Assembly: GCF_010731675.1 (NCBI RefSeq)
Contig: NZ_AP022584.1
Coordinates: 1,860,001 to 1,924,000 of the forward strand
Reading direction: 5' to 3'
DNA from: Mycobacterium marseillense
GTDB taxonomy: Bacteria; Actinomycetota; Actinomycetes; Mycobacteriales; Mycobacteriaceae
Length of the DNA stretch: 64,000 nucleotides
Below are positions 54,962 through 64,000 of this stretch, one piece after another. The position numbers were made by a program, and so were the translations under genes. The notes under the pieces were generated by a model. It worked only from the letters and a program-made list of their open reading frames with translations. It had not been told where the DNA came from and ran no database searches. Every line of letters starts with the position of its first letter. Position 1 is the stretch's first letter.

Positions 54962-55512
54962 CGGGCGGCTTTCAGCTTGGCCTGATACTTCTGCCGCTGC
55001 TCGGCGGCCAGCGCTTCGGCGGCCGCCATCCGGGCGATCATCGGCGCCCGCCAGCAATGACAGATTGCCAGCGCGAGAGCGTCGGCCGCGTCCGCCGGCG
55101 TCGGTTTGGCTTGCAGCGCAAGGATTCTGGTGACCATCGCGGTGACCTGGGCCTTGTTGGCCGTGCCGTTGCCGGTGACCGCGGCCTTGACCTCGCTGGG
55201 GGTGTGGAAGTGCACGTCGATGCCGCGCTTGGCCGCCGCCAGCGCGACCACGCCGCCGGCCTGGGCGGTGCCCATCACCGTCGACACGTTCAGCTGGGAG
55301 AACACGCGCTCGACGGCCACGACGTCGGGCTTATGCGTGGCCAGCCAATGCTCGACGGCGTCGCTGATCTGCAGCAGCCGCTCGGCGAGCGGCGCGTCCG
55401 ACGGCGTGCGCACCACGTCGACGTCGAGCGCGACGACGGTGCGCCCCCGCCCGCTCTCGACCACCGACAGCCCGCACCGGGTCAGGCCGGGGTCGACGCC
55501 CATCACCCGCAT
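54958..55512 (-). CDS. ruvC: Holliday junction resolvase RuvC
   Basis: 184 residues from ATG 55512, with GGTGGGAGCG upstream. RNase H-like nuclease: [20 protein letters not shown] with the first catalytic Asp, [20 protein letters not shown] with the Glu, and [14 protein letters not shown] with the last Asp pair. First gene of the ruvCAB operon, under a LexA-type box at 55533-55548. Confidence 0.97.
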   Translation of the reverse strand: MRVMGVDPGLTRCGLSVVESGRGRTVVALDVDVVRTPSDAPLAERLLQISDAVEHWLATHKPDVVAVERVFSQLNVSTVMGTAQAGGVVALAAAKRGIDVHFHTPSEVKAAVTGNGTANKAQVTAMVTRILALQAKPTPADAADALALAICHCWRAPMIARMAAAEALAAEQRQKYQAKLKAAR

Positions 55513-55532
55513 TACCCGCTCCCACCTAGTAA

Positions 55533-55548
55533 TAGAACAGCTGTTCGA
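55533..55548. promoter_or_regulatory. LexA (SOS) box upstream of ruvCAB
   Basis: TAGAACAGCTGTTCGA matches the mycobacterial LexA consensus TCGAAC-N4-GTTCGA with one mismatch, 21 bases upstream of the ruvC start. It predicts DNA-damage induction of the operon. Confidence 0.75.
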
Positions 55549-55707
55549 TACCCTAGCGGCCGGCACCGACGCGTCCCGGGTGCGACACGCGGCGGCTACC
55601 CCGATTCCGGGCCGATTCCCGGGCCGCGAGGTTAGCGCCGAACCCACGAAAAAGCTGTTAGCTTTAGCCCACGTTCGCTCAAGCAGTGTGGCAACGGGAG
55701 GCTTCGC

Positions 55708-56316
55708 GTGGGTTCTCTGCTGGTCATTCTCGCCATCGTGCTGTTCATCGCGTCCATCGTGGTGCTCGTCATCGCTTTGCGGCGCCCCAAGCAACCGGCC
55801 GAGCGCGGCCGTCCGGATCCGCTCGCGTCGGACGCGATGCCGCAGTTCGGCCCGCGCCAACTCGGCCCCGGCGCCATCGTCAGCTACGGCGGCACCGACT
55901 ACATCGTGCGCGGATCGGTCACCTTCCGCGAGGGGCCGTTCGTCTGGTGGGAACATCTGCTCGAGGGCGGCGACCAGCCGATCTGGTTCAGCGTCGAGGA
56001 CGACGACGGGCGGCTGGAACTGGCGATGTGGGTCACTCGCAAGGATGTGCCGCTGCGGCCCGGCGACCCCTACGTCGTCGACGGCCTGATGTTTCACGAA
56101 TCCGAACGCGGCCGCGCCTCGTACACGACCGAAGGCACCACCGGGCTGCCGGCCGGCGGTGAGATGGAATTCGTCGACTGCACCAATGAGGACGAGACGG
56201 TCCTGCTCTCCTTCGAGCGCTGGGCAGCGGACATGCCCTGGGAGGTGTCGACGGGCAAGTCCGTGTCACCCGGCGAACTCACCGTGTACGCGGCGCCCCC
56301 GCCCAGCCCCGCCTAG
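55708..56316 (+). CDS. DUF4178-type membrane protein (Rv2597-like)
   Basis: 202 residues from GTG 55708. An N-terminal membrane helix ([20 protein letters not shown]) and a beta-rich domain ([40 protein letters not shown]). First of five same-strand genes in the Rv2597-Rv2601 order, ending with a spermidine synthase-like protein. In other bacteria DUF4178 genes also lie beside DUF350 and speE-like genes, so a shared membrane process is likely. Its biochemical role is unknown. Confidence 0.85.
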   Translation: MGSLLVILAIVLFIASIVVLVIALRRPKQPAERGRPDPLASDAMPQFGPRQLGPGAIVSYGGTDYIVRGSVTFREGPFVWWEHLLEGGDQPIWFSVEDDDGRLELAMWVTRKDVPLRPGDPYVVDGLMFHESERGRASYTTEGTTGLPAGGEMEFVDCTNEDETVLLSFERWAADMPWEVSTGKSVSPGELTVYAAPPPSPA

Positions 56317-56335
56317 CGCGCACGAGGTCAGGCCG

Positions 56336-56851
56336 GTGCCTCTTCATCAGCTCGCCGTGAGCCCGGCGGACGTATCCGGGGAGCGGCTGGGGCTCGCGCT
56401 CAACGCGCCGGTCCCCGCGCCGCTGGCCACCTGCCGCCTGGATCATCCCGGCGGCGCGGGGGCGCTGCTGCTCGGGGTGCTCGGCGCGTCGCACGTCGTT
56501 GCGGTCGAGCACGCCGCGGGGCGGTTCTCCGAGGAAATCTCTTGCACGGCACGCAATCTCGGGGCCGAACTGCCCGAGCGCACCGACGTGCCCGGCTACC
56601 GCCTGCGATCGCGCACCGACGCCCGCGGCGAGGCGGACTTCCGCCGCCTCGCGCACGACCTGCGCGGCCGCTGCGCCCGACGGGCCGGCTGGCTCGGCGG
56701 CACCTTCCCGGGCGACGACGCCGCGCTGACCGTGCTGGCCGCCGAGCCCGACGGCGCCGGATGGCGTTGGCAGACCTGGCATCTGTACCCGGGGCATCCG
56801 GCCGGCTCCGGCGGGACCGTGGTTCACACGGCGAGCCGGTGGCAACCGTGA
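56336..56851 (+). CDS. Conserved hypothetical protein (Rv2598-like, DUF2617-type)
   Basis: 171 residues from GTG 56336 ([20 protein letters not shown]). Soluble, with [20 protein letters not shown] and [20 protein letters not shown] near the C-terminus. Starts 20 bp after the DUF4178 gene and overlaps the next start (GTGA). Function unknown. Confidence 0.82.
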   Translation: MPLHQLAVSPADVSGERLGLALNAPVPAPLATCRLDHPGGAGALLLGVLGASHVVAVEHAAGRFSEEISCTARNLGAELPERTDVPGYRLRSRTDARGEADFRRLAHDLRGRCARRAGWLGGTFPGDDAALTVLAAEPDGAGWRWQTWHLYPGHPAGSGGTVVHTASRWQP

Positions 56852-57279
56852 GCCGGACCCGCCTGTTCGTGCTCGCCGGCTTGCTGGCAGCGGGCGCCGT
56901 GGTGTGTCTGCTGATCGGAATCATCTTGCTGCAGAAGAACATCGCGTCATACGTCGCGGGCCACTATCACGAGTACGCGCACGACGTGAACGGCACGCGC
57001 TACCAGTGCACCGGATCCCCACGGCAGACGGCCGACACGCTCGTCGCGTATGCGCGACCCGAGGCGCGCGCCGACAACGGCAACACCGAATACCTGCGTT
57101 ATGCCAACAACATCGTGATCGTCGGGCCCGACGGCACCTACCCGTGCAGCATCCGCGTCGAGTCGCTGAGCGCCGGCTACAGCCACGGCGCGTTCATCTT
57201 CCTCGGTCCCGGATTCACGCCCGGCTCCCCGTCGGGTGGTTCCGGGGGCAGCCCCGGCGGCCCGGGCGGAACCAAGTGA
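56848..57279 (+). CDS. DUF4247-type membrane protein (Rv2599-like)
   Basis: 143 residues from GTG 56848, equal to the length of Rv2599, with a four-base overlap with the previous gene. One N-terminal helix ([20 protein letters not shown]) and an outer domain with two cysteines ([20 protein letters not shown]), which may form a disulfide, then a Gly/Ser-rich tail. Function unknown. Confidence 0.85.
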   Translation: MSRTRLFVLAGLLAAGAVVCLLIGIILLQKNIASYVAGHYHEYAHDVNGTRYQCTGSPRQTADTLVAYARPEARADNGNTEYLRYANNIVIVGPDGTYPCSIRVESLSAGYSHGAFIFLGPGFTPGSPSGGSGGSPGGPGGTK

Positions 57280-57302
57280 TGGCACCACAAAAGGAGACAA
57301 CC

Positions 57303-57758
57303 ATGTACCTCGCCGTCGACATCGGAACCGTCGACCTCAATCCCGTCCTGAAAGGCGCGGTCGCGACGATCCTGTACTTCGTCGTGGGCATGGCCGTCCT
57401 GCTCGTCGGGTTCTACGTGGTCGACGTGCTGACCCCGGGAAAGCTGCGCCAGCTGGTGTTCATCGACCGCCGCCCCAACGCCGTCATCGTCGCGGGCGCG
57501 ATGTACATCGCGCTGACCGTCGTCATCATCACCGCGATCGCCAACAGCTACAGCCAGCTGGGCCAGGGACTACTCGGCGTGGCGGTGTATGGGTTGATGG
57601 GCGTGATTTTGCTCGGAATAGCGCTGCTCGCAATGCATCTGCTGATCCCGGGCAGTTTCCACGAGCACATCGACGAGCAGGTGCTGCATCCCGGCTCGTT
57701 CGCGGTGGCGCTGATACTGCTCGCCGTGGGAGGGGTGACCGCCGCGGCGGTGTCATGA
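57303..57758 (+). CDS. DUF350 membrane protein (Rv2600-like)
   Basis: 151 residues from ATG 57303, chosen because AAAGGAG lies seven bases upstream. Four membrane helices in two DUF350 repeats ([40 protein letters not shown]). Overlaps the speE-like start by four bases (ATGA). Function unknown, but the partner genes are constant. Confidence 0.87.
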   Translation: MYLAVDIGTVDLNPVLKGAVATILYFVVGMAVLLVGFYVVDVLTPGKLRQLVFIDRRPNAVIVAGAMYIALTVVIITAIANSYSQLGQGLLGVAVYGLMGVILLGIALLAMHLLIPGSFHEHIDEQVLHPGSFAVALILLAVGGVTAAAVS

Positions 57759-59344
57759 GCTCCGTCAGATCAGCGGGCGATGTGGACACGCCTCCGGCGG
57801 CGCCGGCCGCGGCGGCGTCGGGGCGGTGGCGGGCGCTGCTGTTGGCGGCCGTGGCGGCGTGCGCGGCCTGCGGCATCATCTACGAACTGGCGCTGCTGAC
57901 GCTGTCGGCCAGCCTCGACGGCGGCGGCATCGTCGCCACCTCACTGATCGTGGCGGGCTACATCGCCGCGCTGGGCGTGGGCGCCCTGCTGGTCAAGCCG
58001 TTGCTGGCGCACGCGGCGATCACGTTCATCGCCGTGGAGGCGCTGCTCGGCGTCATCGGCGGGCTGTCCGCGGCGGCGCTGTACATGGTGTTCGCGTTCC
58101 TGGACGGCGCGGTCGGATCGACGTGGGTGCTGGCGGTGAGCACGGCTTTGATCGGTGGCCTGGTCGGCGCCGAGGTGCCGCTGCTGATGACGCTGCTGCA
58201 GAGTGGGCGAGTGACGGGTGCCGCCGACGCCGGGCGCACCCTCGCCAACCTCAACGCCGCCGATTACCTCGGCGCGCTGCTGGGCGGGCTGGTCTGGCCG
58301 TTCCTGCTGCTGCCGCAGCTGGGGATGATTCGCGGCGCGGCGGCCACCGGCATGATCAATCTGGCGGCGGCGGCCGTCGTCGCGATTTTCCTGCTGCGCC
58401 ACGTGGTTTCGGCCCGTCAACTACTGCTCGCGCTGTGCGCGCTGGCCGCCGCGCTGGGACTGCTGGCCACCCTGCTGCTGCACTCGGCGGACGTCGAAAC
58501 CACTAGCCGGCAACGGCTTTACGCCGACCCGATCGTCGCCTACCGGCACACGCCCTACCAGGAGATCGTGGTGACCCGCCGCGGCAACGACACTCGCCTG
58601 TACCTCGACGGCGGGCTGCAATTCTCCACCCGGGACGAATACCGCTACACCGAAAGCCTCGTCTACCCCGCGCTCGGCAACGGCGCCCATTCGGTGCTGG
58701 TGCTCGGCGGCGGCGACGGCCTGGTGGCGCGCGAATTGCTGCGCCAGCCCGGCATTTCCACGATCGTGCAGGTCGAGCTCGACCCCGCGGTGATCGACAT
58801 CGCGCGCACCACGCTGCGCGGCGCCAACGGCGGTTCGTTGGACAACCCGCGGGTGCACGTGGTGACACAGGACGCGATGAGCTGGTTGCGCGCACCCGGC
58901 ATCGACCGGTTCGACGCGATCATCGTCGATCTTCCCGACCCCGACACCCCCGTGCTGGGCCGGCTGTACTCGACCGAGTTCTACGCGCTGGCCGCCCGGG
59001 CCCTGGCCCCGCGCGGGCTGATGGCGGTGCAGGCGGGCAGCCCCTTTTCCACACCGACGGCGTACCGGCGCACGGTGTCGACGATCCGGGCGGCGGGCTA
59101 CGCGGTCACGCCGTATCACGTGCACGTGCCGACGTTCGGTGACTGGGGATTCGCCCTGGCGCAGCGCGCCGACACGGCGCCGGAACCGACGGTGCCGGCC
59201 GACGCTCCCCCACTGCGTTTCCTCAACCCGCAGGTGCTGCGGGCCGCGTGTGTGTTCTCCGGCGACATCGCGCCGCGGCCCGTGGAGCCGTCGACCCTGG
59301 ACAATCCCCGCATCGTCGAGGACATGCGGCACGGGTACGACTAG
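57755..59344 (+). CDS. speE: Membrane-bound spermidine synthase-like protein
   Basis: 529 residues from ATG 57755. An N-terminal membrane part with about seven helices (to residue 230) and a C-terminal aminopropyltransferase-like Rossmann domain with [17 protein letters not shown] and [20 protein letters not shown]. Orthologue of Rv2601. Whether it makes spermidine is uncertain; membrane-fused relatives may act on other substrates. The link with DUF4178/DUF350 genes suggests a membrane-associated pathway. Confidence 0.9.
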   Translation: MSSVRSAGDVDTPPAAPAAAASGRWRALLLAAVAACAACGIIYELALLTLSASLDGGGIVATSLIVAGYIAALGVGALLVKPLLAHAAITFIAVEALLGVIGGLSAAALYMVFAFLDGAVGSTWVLAVSTALIGGLVGAEVPLLMTLLQSGRVTGAADAGRTLANLNAADYLGALLGGLVWPFLLLPQLGMIRGAAATGMINLAAAAVVAIFLLRHVVSARQLLLALCALAAALGLLATLLLHSADVETTSRQRLYADPIVAYRHTPYQEIVVTRRGNDTRLYLDGGLQFSTRDEYRYTESLVYPALGNGAHSVLVLGGGDGLVARELLRQPGISTIVQVELDPAVIDIARTTLRGANGGSLDNPRVHVVTQDAMSWLRAPGIDRFDAIIVDLPDPDTPVLGRLYSTEFYALAARALAPRGLMAVQAGSPFSTPTAYRRTVSTIRAAGYAVTPYHVHVPTFGDWGFALAQRADTAPEPTVPADAPPLRFLNPQVLRAACVFSGDIAPRPVEPSTLDNPRIVEDMRHGYD

Positions 59345-59362
59345 TCCGCCGAGCGCGGTGAA

Positions 59363-60118
59363 CTACTCCTCGTCGAGGGCGGCGAGCACCTCGTCGGACA
59401 GGTCGACGTTGGTCCAGACGTTCTGCACGTCGTCGCTGTCCTCCAGCGCGTCGACCAGCTTGAACACCTTGCGGGCGCCGTCGACGTCCACCGGCACGCT
59501 GACCGACGGCTGGAAGCTCGCCTCCGCGGATTCGTAGTCGATGCCGGCGTCCTGCAGCGCGGTGCGCACCGCGACCAGGTCGGTCGGCTCGGAGATGACC
59601 TCGAAGCTCTCGCCGAGATCGTTCACGTCCTCGGCGCCGGCCTCGAGCACGGCCGTCAGCACGTCGTCCTCGGTCAGGCCGTTCTTCTCGAGCGTGACCA
59701 CGCCCTTGCGGGTGAACAGGTAGGACACCGAGCCGGGGTCGGCCATGTTGCCGCCGTTGCGGGTGACGGCCACCCGGACTTCGCCGGCCGCGCGGTTGCG
59801 GTTGTCGGTCAGGCACTCGATCAGGACCGCGACGCCGTTGGGGCCGTAGCCCTCGTACATGATCGTCTGGTAGTCGGCGCCGCCGGCCTCTTCGCCCGCG
59901 CCGCGCTTGCGTGCCCGCTCGATGTTGTCATTGGGCACCGAGGTCTTCTTCGCCTTCTGGATGGCGTCATACAGCGTCGGGTTGCCGGCCGGGTCACCGC
60001 CGCCGGTGCGGGCGGCGACCTCGATGTTCTTGATCAGCCGGGCAAACTCCTTGCCGCGGCGCGCGTCTTTGACGGCCTTCTGGTGCTTGGTGGTGGCCCA
60101 CTTGGAATGGCCGCTCAT
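59363..60118 (-). CDS. YebC/PmpR family protein
   Basis: 251 residues from ATG 60118, beginning [20 protein letters not shown], the constant N-terminus of the family. Three-domain protein; YebC members act as transcription regulators or, for the YebC2 branch, as helpers of translation through proline runs. Orthologue of Rv2603c. Convergent with the speE-like gene. Confidence 0.95.
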   Translation of the reverse strand: MSGHSKWATTKHQKAVKDARRGKEFARLIKNIEVAARTGGGDPAGNPTLYDAIQKAKKTSVPNDNIERARKRGAGEEAGGADYQTIMYEGYGPNGVAVLIECLTDNRNRAAGEVRVAVTRNGGNMADPGSVSYLFTRKGVVTLEKNGLTEDDVLTAVLEAGAEDVNDLGESFEVISEPTDLVAVRTALQDAGIDYESAEASFQPSVSVPVDVDGARKVFKLVDALEDSDDVQNVWTNVDLSDEVLAALDEE

Positions 60119-60322
60119 GGGTGTCTCTTACCTCTTCTATGTCTGGAAAGTTCGCCAGACGAGTCTACGTGGACGTCTGCGCCCGACTGCCGGGCGCTGC
60201 ACTCCGGTCGCAGGATTTGTGCGGTGACGGCGTTGAGTGTGCGCTGGAGGCGGCGACACGCCGGGGGATGCCGCCCCGCAGCACACTGAAAACCCGGACT
60301 GCACACCGAACGCCCTGCGGCG

Positions 60323-60919
60323 TCAGGCCTGGCCGGTCACCATGTCGACGAACATGTGGTGGATGCGCCGGTCGCCGGTCACCTCGGGGTGAAACGCCGT
60401 CGCCAGCTTGCGCCCCTGGCGCACCGCGACGACGTGTCCGGCGGCGCTGGCCAGCGCCTCCACGCCGTCACCCACGCGCTCGACCCACGGCGCGCGGATG
60501 AACACCGCGCGCACCGGATCGCTCAGCCCGGCGAAGGGGATGTCGCCCTCGAACGAGTCGACCTGGCGCCCAAAAGCGTTGCGCCGCACGGTCATATCGA
60601 TCGCGCGCAGGGGCAGCGCCTCCCGGCCGCCCGCTCCGGCGTCCAGAATCTCGCTGGCCAGCAGGATCATGCCGGCGCACGCGCCGTAGGCGGGCAGCCC
60701 GTCGGCCAGCAGGCCCCGCAACGGCTCCAGCAGCCCGAGATCGAGCAGCAGGTGGCTCATGGTGGTCGATTCCCCACCGGGAATGACCAGCCCGTCGACC
60801 GCCTCGAGTTCGGCACGCCGGCGCACCGGCATCGACTCGGCTCCAGCCTCGCACAGGGCGGCCAGGTGCTCGCGGGTGTCGCCCTGCAGCGCCAGCACCC
60901 CGATCCGCGGGGCGCTCAC
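60323..60919 (-). CDS. pdxT: Pyridoxal 5'-phosphate synthase glutaminase subunit
   Basis: 198 residues from 60919. Glutaminase triad: Cys in YGACAGMIL, His-Glu in [11 protein letters not shown]; the GGESTTM oxyanion segment is present. It supplies ammonia to PdxS for vitamin B6 synthesis. Overlaps the stop of tesB2 by four bases; the operon pdxS-tesB2-pdxT matches Rv2606c-Rv2604c. Confidence 0.96.
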   Translation of the reverse strand: MSAPRIGVLALQGDTREHLAALCEAGAESMPVRRRAELEAVDGLVIPGGESTTMSHLLLDLGLLEPLRGLLADGLPAYGACAGMILLASEILDAGAGGREALPLRAIDMTVRRNAFGRQVDSFEGDIPFAGLSDPVRAVFIRAPWVERVGDGVEALASAAGHVVAVRQGRKLATAFHPEVTGDRRIHHMFVDMVTGQA

Positions 60920-61764
60920 TGCTGGGCCGGCTGGTGGCCGCGCTTGAAGCGGGTCAGCCCCTCCTGCATGACCGCCGCGACCATCTCACCGGATTGGGTG
61001 AAGATCTTGCCCTGGCACAGCGCTCGCCCGCCGTTGGCCGACGGCGAGGACTGGTCATACAGCAGCCACTCGTCAGCCCGGAACGCCCGCATGAACCACA
61101 TCGCGTGGTCCAGCGACGCCACCTGCAGGTGCTCCCGTACGTCGAGGTGGGTGACCTGCGCCGATCCCAGCAGCGTCAGGTCGCTCATGTAGGCCAGCGC
61201 GCAGATGTGCAACACCGGGTCGTCGGGCAGCGGGTCACGGTGGCGGAACCAGACCTGCTGCTGGGCGGCCTTGCCCGGCAACAACTTCAGGCGTTCGCGC
61301 GGCACGATGCAGACGTCCCACTCCTCGAACTGTTTGAACCCGGCGTCGTCGAAGACCTTGATCGAGTCCAGCCCGGGCAGGCCGTCGGGCGGCGGTGCGG
61401 CCGGCATGGGGTCCTGGTGGTGGATGCCTTCCTGGTCGGTCTGGAAGGACGCGCCCATGCTGAAGATGATCTCGCCGTGCTGGATCGCGTTGACGCGGCG
61501 AGTCGCGAACGAGCCGCCGTCGCGGGTGCGCTCCACGATGAACACCGTGCGTTCCTTGGCGTCCCCGGGCCGCAGGAAGTAGCCGTGCAGCGAGTGCACC
61601 TGGTAACGCGGGTCGACGGTGCGCACCGCCGACACCAGCGACTGGCCGGCCACATGACCGCCGAAGGTGCGCTGCAGGAATCCCGATTCCGGGCTGAAGA
61701 TGCTGCCGCGGTAGATGTTGACCTCGAGCTGCTCGAGATCGAGGATCTCTTCGATCGCCACCAA
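60916..61764 (-). CDS. tesB2: Acyl-CoA thioesterase II
   Basis: 282 residues from 61764. Double hotdog fold: [40 protein letters not shown] in the first half and [20 protein letters not shown] in the second. Hydrolyses acyl-CoA. It sits between pdxT and pdxS, an arrangement kept in mycobacteria with no obvious metabolic reason. Confidence 0.94.
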   Translation of the reverse strand: MVAIEEILDLEQLEVNIYRGSIFSPESGFLQRTFGGHVAGQSLVSAVRTVDPRYQVHSLHGYFLRPGDAKERTVFIVERTRDGGSFATRRVNAIQHGEIIFSMGASFQTDQEGIHHQDPMPAAPPPDGLPGLDSIKVFDDAGFKQFEEWDVCIVPRERLKLLPGKAAQQQVWFRHRDPLPDDPVLHICALAYMSDLTLLGSAQVTHLDVREHLQVASLDHAMWFMRAFRADEWLLYDQSSPSANGGRALCQGKIFTQSGEMVAAVMQEGLTRFKRGHQPAQQ

Positions 61765-61775
61765 TAGCCCTCGGC

Positions 61776-62687
61776 TTACCAGCCGCGTTCGGCGAGGCGA
61801 TGCGGCTGCGCGATCTGCTCGACGTTGATGCCGACCATCGCCTCACCCAGCCCGCGCGAGACCTTGGCCAGCACGTCGGGATCGTCGTAGAAGGTGGTGG
61901 CCTTGACGATCGCCGCGGCGCGCTGGGCGGGGTCGCCGGACTTGAAGATGCCCGAGCCCACGAAGACGCCCTCGGCGCCGAGCTGCATCATCATCGCCGC
62001 GTCGGCGGGCGTGGCGATGCCGCCCGCCGTGAACATCGTGACCGGCAGCTTGCCCGCCCGGGCCACCTCGACGACGAGTTCGTAGGGCGCCTGCAATTCC
62101 TTTGCGGCGACGTACAATTCATCTTCGGACAGCGACGTCAGGCGGCGGATCTCGCCGCCGATCGCCCGCATGTGTGTGGTGGCGTTGGAGACGTCTCCGG
62201 TGCCGGCCTCCCCCTTGGAGCGGATCATGGCCGCGCCCTCGTTGATGCGTCTCAACGCTTCGCCGAGGTTGGTGGCGCCGCACACGAACGGCACGGTGAA
62301 CTTCCACTTGTCGATGTGGTGGGTGTAGTCGGCGGGGGTGAGCACCTCGGACTCGTCGACGTAGTCCACGCCGAGGCTCTGCAGGATCTGCGCCTCGACG
62401 AAGTGCCCGATGCGCGCCTTGGCCATCACCGGGATGGTCACCGCGGCGATGATGCCCTCGATCATGTCCGGGTCGCTCATCCGCGACACCCCGCCCTGGG
62501 CGCGGATATCGGCGGGCACCCGCTCCAGCGCCATCACGGCGACGGCGCCGGCGCCCTCGGCGATCTTGGCTTGCTCGGGGGTGACGACGTCCATGATGAC
62601 GCCGCCCTTGAGCATCTCGGCCATGCCGCGCTTGACGCGCGCGGTTCCGGTTCGCCCGTTGCCGTTCGGTGGGTGGGCGCTAGTCAC
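61776..62687 (-). CDS. pdxS: Pyridoxal 5'-phosphate synthase subunit PdxS
   Basis: 303 residues from 62687. TIM barrel with [20 protein letters not shown], the Schiff-base lysine in [20 protein letters not shown], and [20 protein letters not shown]. Makes PLP from ribose 5-phosphate, glyceraldehyde 3-phosphate and ammonia from PdxT. Confidence 0.97.
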   Translation of the reverse strand: MTSAHPPNGNGRTGTARVKRGMAEMLKGGVIMDVVTPEQAKIAEGAGAVAVMALERVPADIRAQGGVSRMSDPDMIEGIIAAVTIPVMAKARIGHFVEAQILQSLGVDYVDESEVLTPADYTHHIDKWKFTVPFVCGATNLGEALRRINEGAAMIRSKGEAGTGDVSNATTHMRAIGGEIRRLTSLSEDELYVAAKELQAPYELVVEVARAGKLPVTMFTAGGIATPADAAMMMQLGAEGVFVGSGIFKSGDPAQRAAAIVKATTFYDDPDVLAKVSRGLGEAMVGINVEQIAQPHRLAERGW

Positions 62688-62756
62688 TGCTTGTTCTCCT
62701 TCAACCGTTGTCGACCCAGTCTAATGAGGCGCTTTGGCCCGCGTTGACCGGCGGAG

Positions 62757-63785
62757 TCAGCGGATGGACAGGAGCGGTCCCGGCGCGCGGCCGCCGGCGA
62801 GCGCGGCCGCGTCGGTGAGCAGTCCGGATAGTTGCATGGGATAGACCGTCTCCCCCGCGGCGACGAGCTGGGCGATGTCGGCAGCGTCACACCAGCGGTG
62901 GCCGTGGATGTAGCTGCGTTCCAGTTCGGTGCGGCCGGTGCGCGACGGCTCGAACCGCCGGGTGCGGTAGACGAAGTAGAACTCCTCGCTGTCGATCAGC
63001 GAGCCGTTGAACTCGAAGACCTGGTCGCGACGCCATACCGGCCCGACCATGTCGGCCGGCGCGACCCGCAGGCCGGTCTCTTCGGCGAGCTCGCGCGCGG
63101 CGGCCTCGGCCAGCCGCTCCCCCTGCTGTACCTCGCCGCCCACGGTGAACCACCACTTCGGCGCGTGCTGTTCGGCCAGCGCCGGATCCGACCCGCGCAG
63201 CAACAGCACCGCGCCGGTCTCGTCGAGCAGCACGACGCGGGCCGAGGTGCGGTGGTTGAGCACGCCGTGATCACCGTGGGCCAGCGCGTGCGGCCGCTCG
63301 ACGATCTCGAAATAGCTGGGCAGCCCGGCGGTCCCGCCCAGATGGAACAACCGCACCAGGGGCCGCTCGGCCAGCGCCAACGTGTCGCGCACCGCGTCGT
63401 TGTGGAAGCGGCGGGCCAGCAACACCCGGGCCTCGGCGTCGGCCAGCTCGGCGATCAGCCCGGCCGGCAAGGACGCCGGGTCGACGACGGCCAGCGCGGC
63501 CGACAGCTCGTTTTCGCACGTCTCCCGCGCTGGCCGGGGCGCGCCCTCGGCGGCATCGGCCAGCGCCGCCAGCCGCCGCCCCTCGGATGCGCCGCCGTAG
63601 GCGTCGATGGCCACGGCGCGCGCCACCACCGCGCGCCGCGCCAGCGCACCGTCGAGCGCCTGCCAGGACAGGTCGTAGCGGACGTGCAACCGGTCCAGCC
63701 GGTTGGCCGTCCGGTACGCCCAGGCGCCGAAGACGGCCAGCACCGCGACCAACACCGCGATGGCGACGATCACCCATGTCATCAA
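62757..63785 (-). CDS. NUDIX hydrolase with long N-terminal domain (Rv2609c-like)
   Basis: 342 residues. N-terminal membrane helix (TWVIVAIAVLVAVLAVFGAW), a helical domain (about 30-160), then a NUDIX domain with the box GGEVQQGERLAEAAARELAE followed by ETGLRV. The combination with an LemA-like helical part is as in Rv2609c. Substrate unknown. Overlaps the pimA stop by four bases. Unlike H37Rv, no pdxH or PPE42 gene separates it from pdxS. Confidence 0.9.
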   Translation of the reverse strand: MMTWVIVAIAVLVAVLAVFGAWAYRTANRLDRLHVRYDLSWQALDGALARRAVVARAVAIDAYGGASEGRRLAALADAAEGAPRPARETCENELSAALAVVDPASLPAGLIAELADAEARVLLARRFHNDAVRDTLALAERPLVRLFHLGGTAGLPSYFEIVERPHALAHGDHGVLNHRTSARVVLLDETGAVLLLRGSDPALAEQHAPKWWFTVGGEVQQGERLAEAAARELAEETGLRVAPADMVGPVWRRDQVFEFNGSLIDSEEFYFVYRTRRFEPSRTGRTELERSYIHGHRWCDAADIAQLVAAGETVYPMQLSGLLTDAAALAGGRAPGPLLSIR

Positions 63786-64000
63786 CCGGCCACCTCAACC
63801 TTGGCGCCCGACGCGGCGACCGTCTCGTAAACCCGCAGGATCTGACTGGCCACCACCGACCAGTCGTAGCGCTGGACGGTGGCCGACCCGGCCGCCACAT
63901 AGCGTTCCCGCAGCACATCATCCTCCAGCACCGCGATCAGCGCATCGGCGAGCGCGGCGCCGTCGCCAACGGGCACCAGCCGGCCCACCTCGCCGCCGGC
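63782..64000 (-). CDS. pimA: Phosphatidylinositol mannosyltransferase PimA, partial (C-terminus)
   Basis: The last 72 residues, running in from the right edge: GGEVGRLVPVGDGAALADAL, then RYDWSVVASQILRVYETVAA. The GGEVGRLV segment and the final helix match the C-terminus of the GT4 enzyme PimA (Rv2610c), which adds the first mannose of PIMs on the inner membrane face. Only this end is in the window. Confidence 0.85.
   Translation of the reverse strand, partial: AGGEVGRLVPVGDGAALADALIAVLEDDVLRERYVAAGSATVQRYDWSVVASQILRVYETVAASGAKVEVAG

Noticed and set aside
1..64000. tRNA, rRNA and CRISPR arrays
   Set aside because: I saw no cloverleaf with the conserved GGTTCGAATCC arm, no rRNA sequence and no regularly spaced repeats while reading; a tRNAscan-SE or CRISPR search would settle it.

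Overview
The window is chromosomal DNA of a slow-growing, high-GC Mycobacterium. The right half keeps, gene for gene, the order of the M. tuberculosis Rv2580c-Rv2610c block (hisS, glyoxalase II-like, ppiB, relA, apt, secF/secD/yajC, gabT, fadD9/CAR, ruvCAB, Rv2597-Rv2601, yebC, pdxT, tesB2, pdxS, NUDIX, pimA). The carboxylic acid reductase resembles the M. avium enzyme, and vapBC40, PE_PGRS44, pdxH and PPE42 are absent. Both points suggest the M. avium complex or a close relative.

Left part (1-24.2 kb) is an accessory region dominated by metal-ion genes and transposon debris. A CysK2/LpqS pair is followed by an Mg2+-sensing M-box riboswitch (about 1622-1782), a short upstream ORF, a hairpin, then PE, PPE and two ESX (WXG100) genes. 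Next come a decayed MgtE_N/CBS gene and an NRAMP-related transporter. A divergent PE-PPE pair and a third PPE follow. Then come PacL/CtpC (metal chaperone and P1B-type ATPase) and a second PRC/MgtE_N/CBS gene with its NRAMP partner. This second MgtE-like gene is split by a fresh IS5/IS427-type element (15368-16304) with a CTAG target duplication; removing the IS restores one 446-codon frame. Beyond are remnants of IS256, ISL3 and IS1380 elements, an orphan QcrB-like cytochrome b, a small membrane protein and a CDF efflux pump.

Middle (about 24.5-31.76 kb) is a compact actinomycete integrative and conjugative element (AICE-like). It holds a creatininase-family enzyme, an HTH regulator with a long C-terminal region, a Pra-like small protein, an FtsK/TraSA-type DNA translocase, a RepSA-type HUH replication initiator, a small conserved ORF and a serine recombinase. 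The recombinase end abuts a 13E12 (DUF222-HNH) gene cut off inside its HNH domain, the same arrangement as prophage phiRv1 of M. tuberculosis.

Right part (32.9-64 kb) is housekeeping. Its less ordinary content is a transmembrane Ser/Thr kinase whose extracellular part is a cyclophilin-like domain, next to the membrane-anchored cyclophilin PpiB. Two paralogous multi-pass membrane proteins flank a DUF1304 gene. Clear intrinsic terminators lie at 51168-51202 and 52474-52502, and a LexA-type SOS box lies upstream of ruvCAB.

Most notable idea: the soluble Mg2+-sensing half of MgtE (MgtE_N plus CBS, fused to a PRC barrel) is encoded without the MgtE channel and is translationally coupled to an NRAMP-related transporter, in a cluster headed by an Mg2+ riboswitch. 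This suggests a two-part Mg2+ uptake system. Both copies of the soluble partner are broken in this strain.
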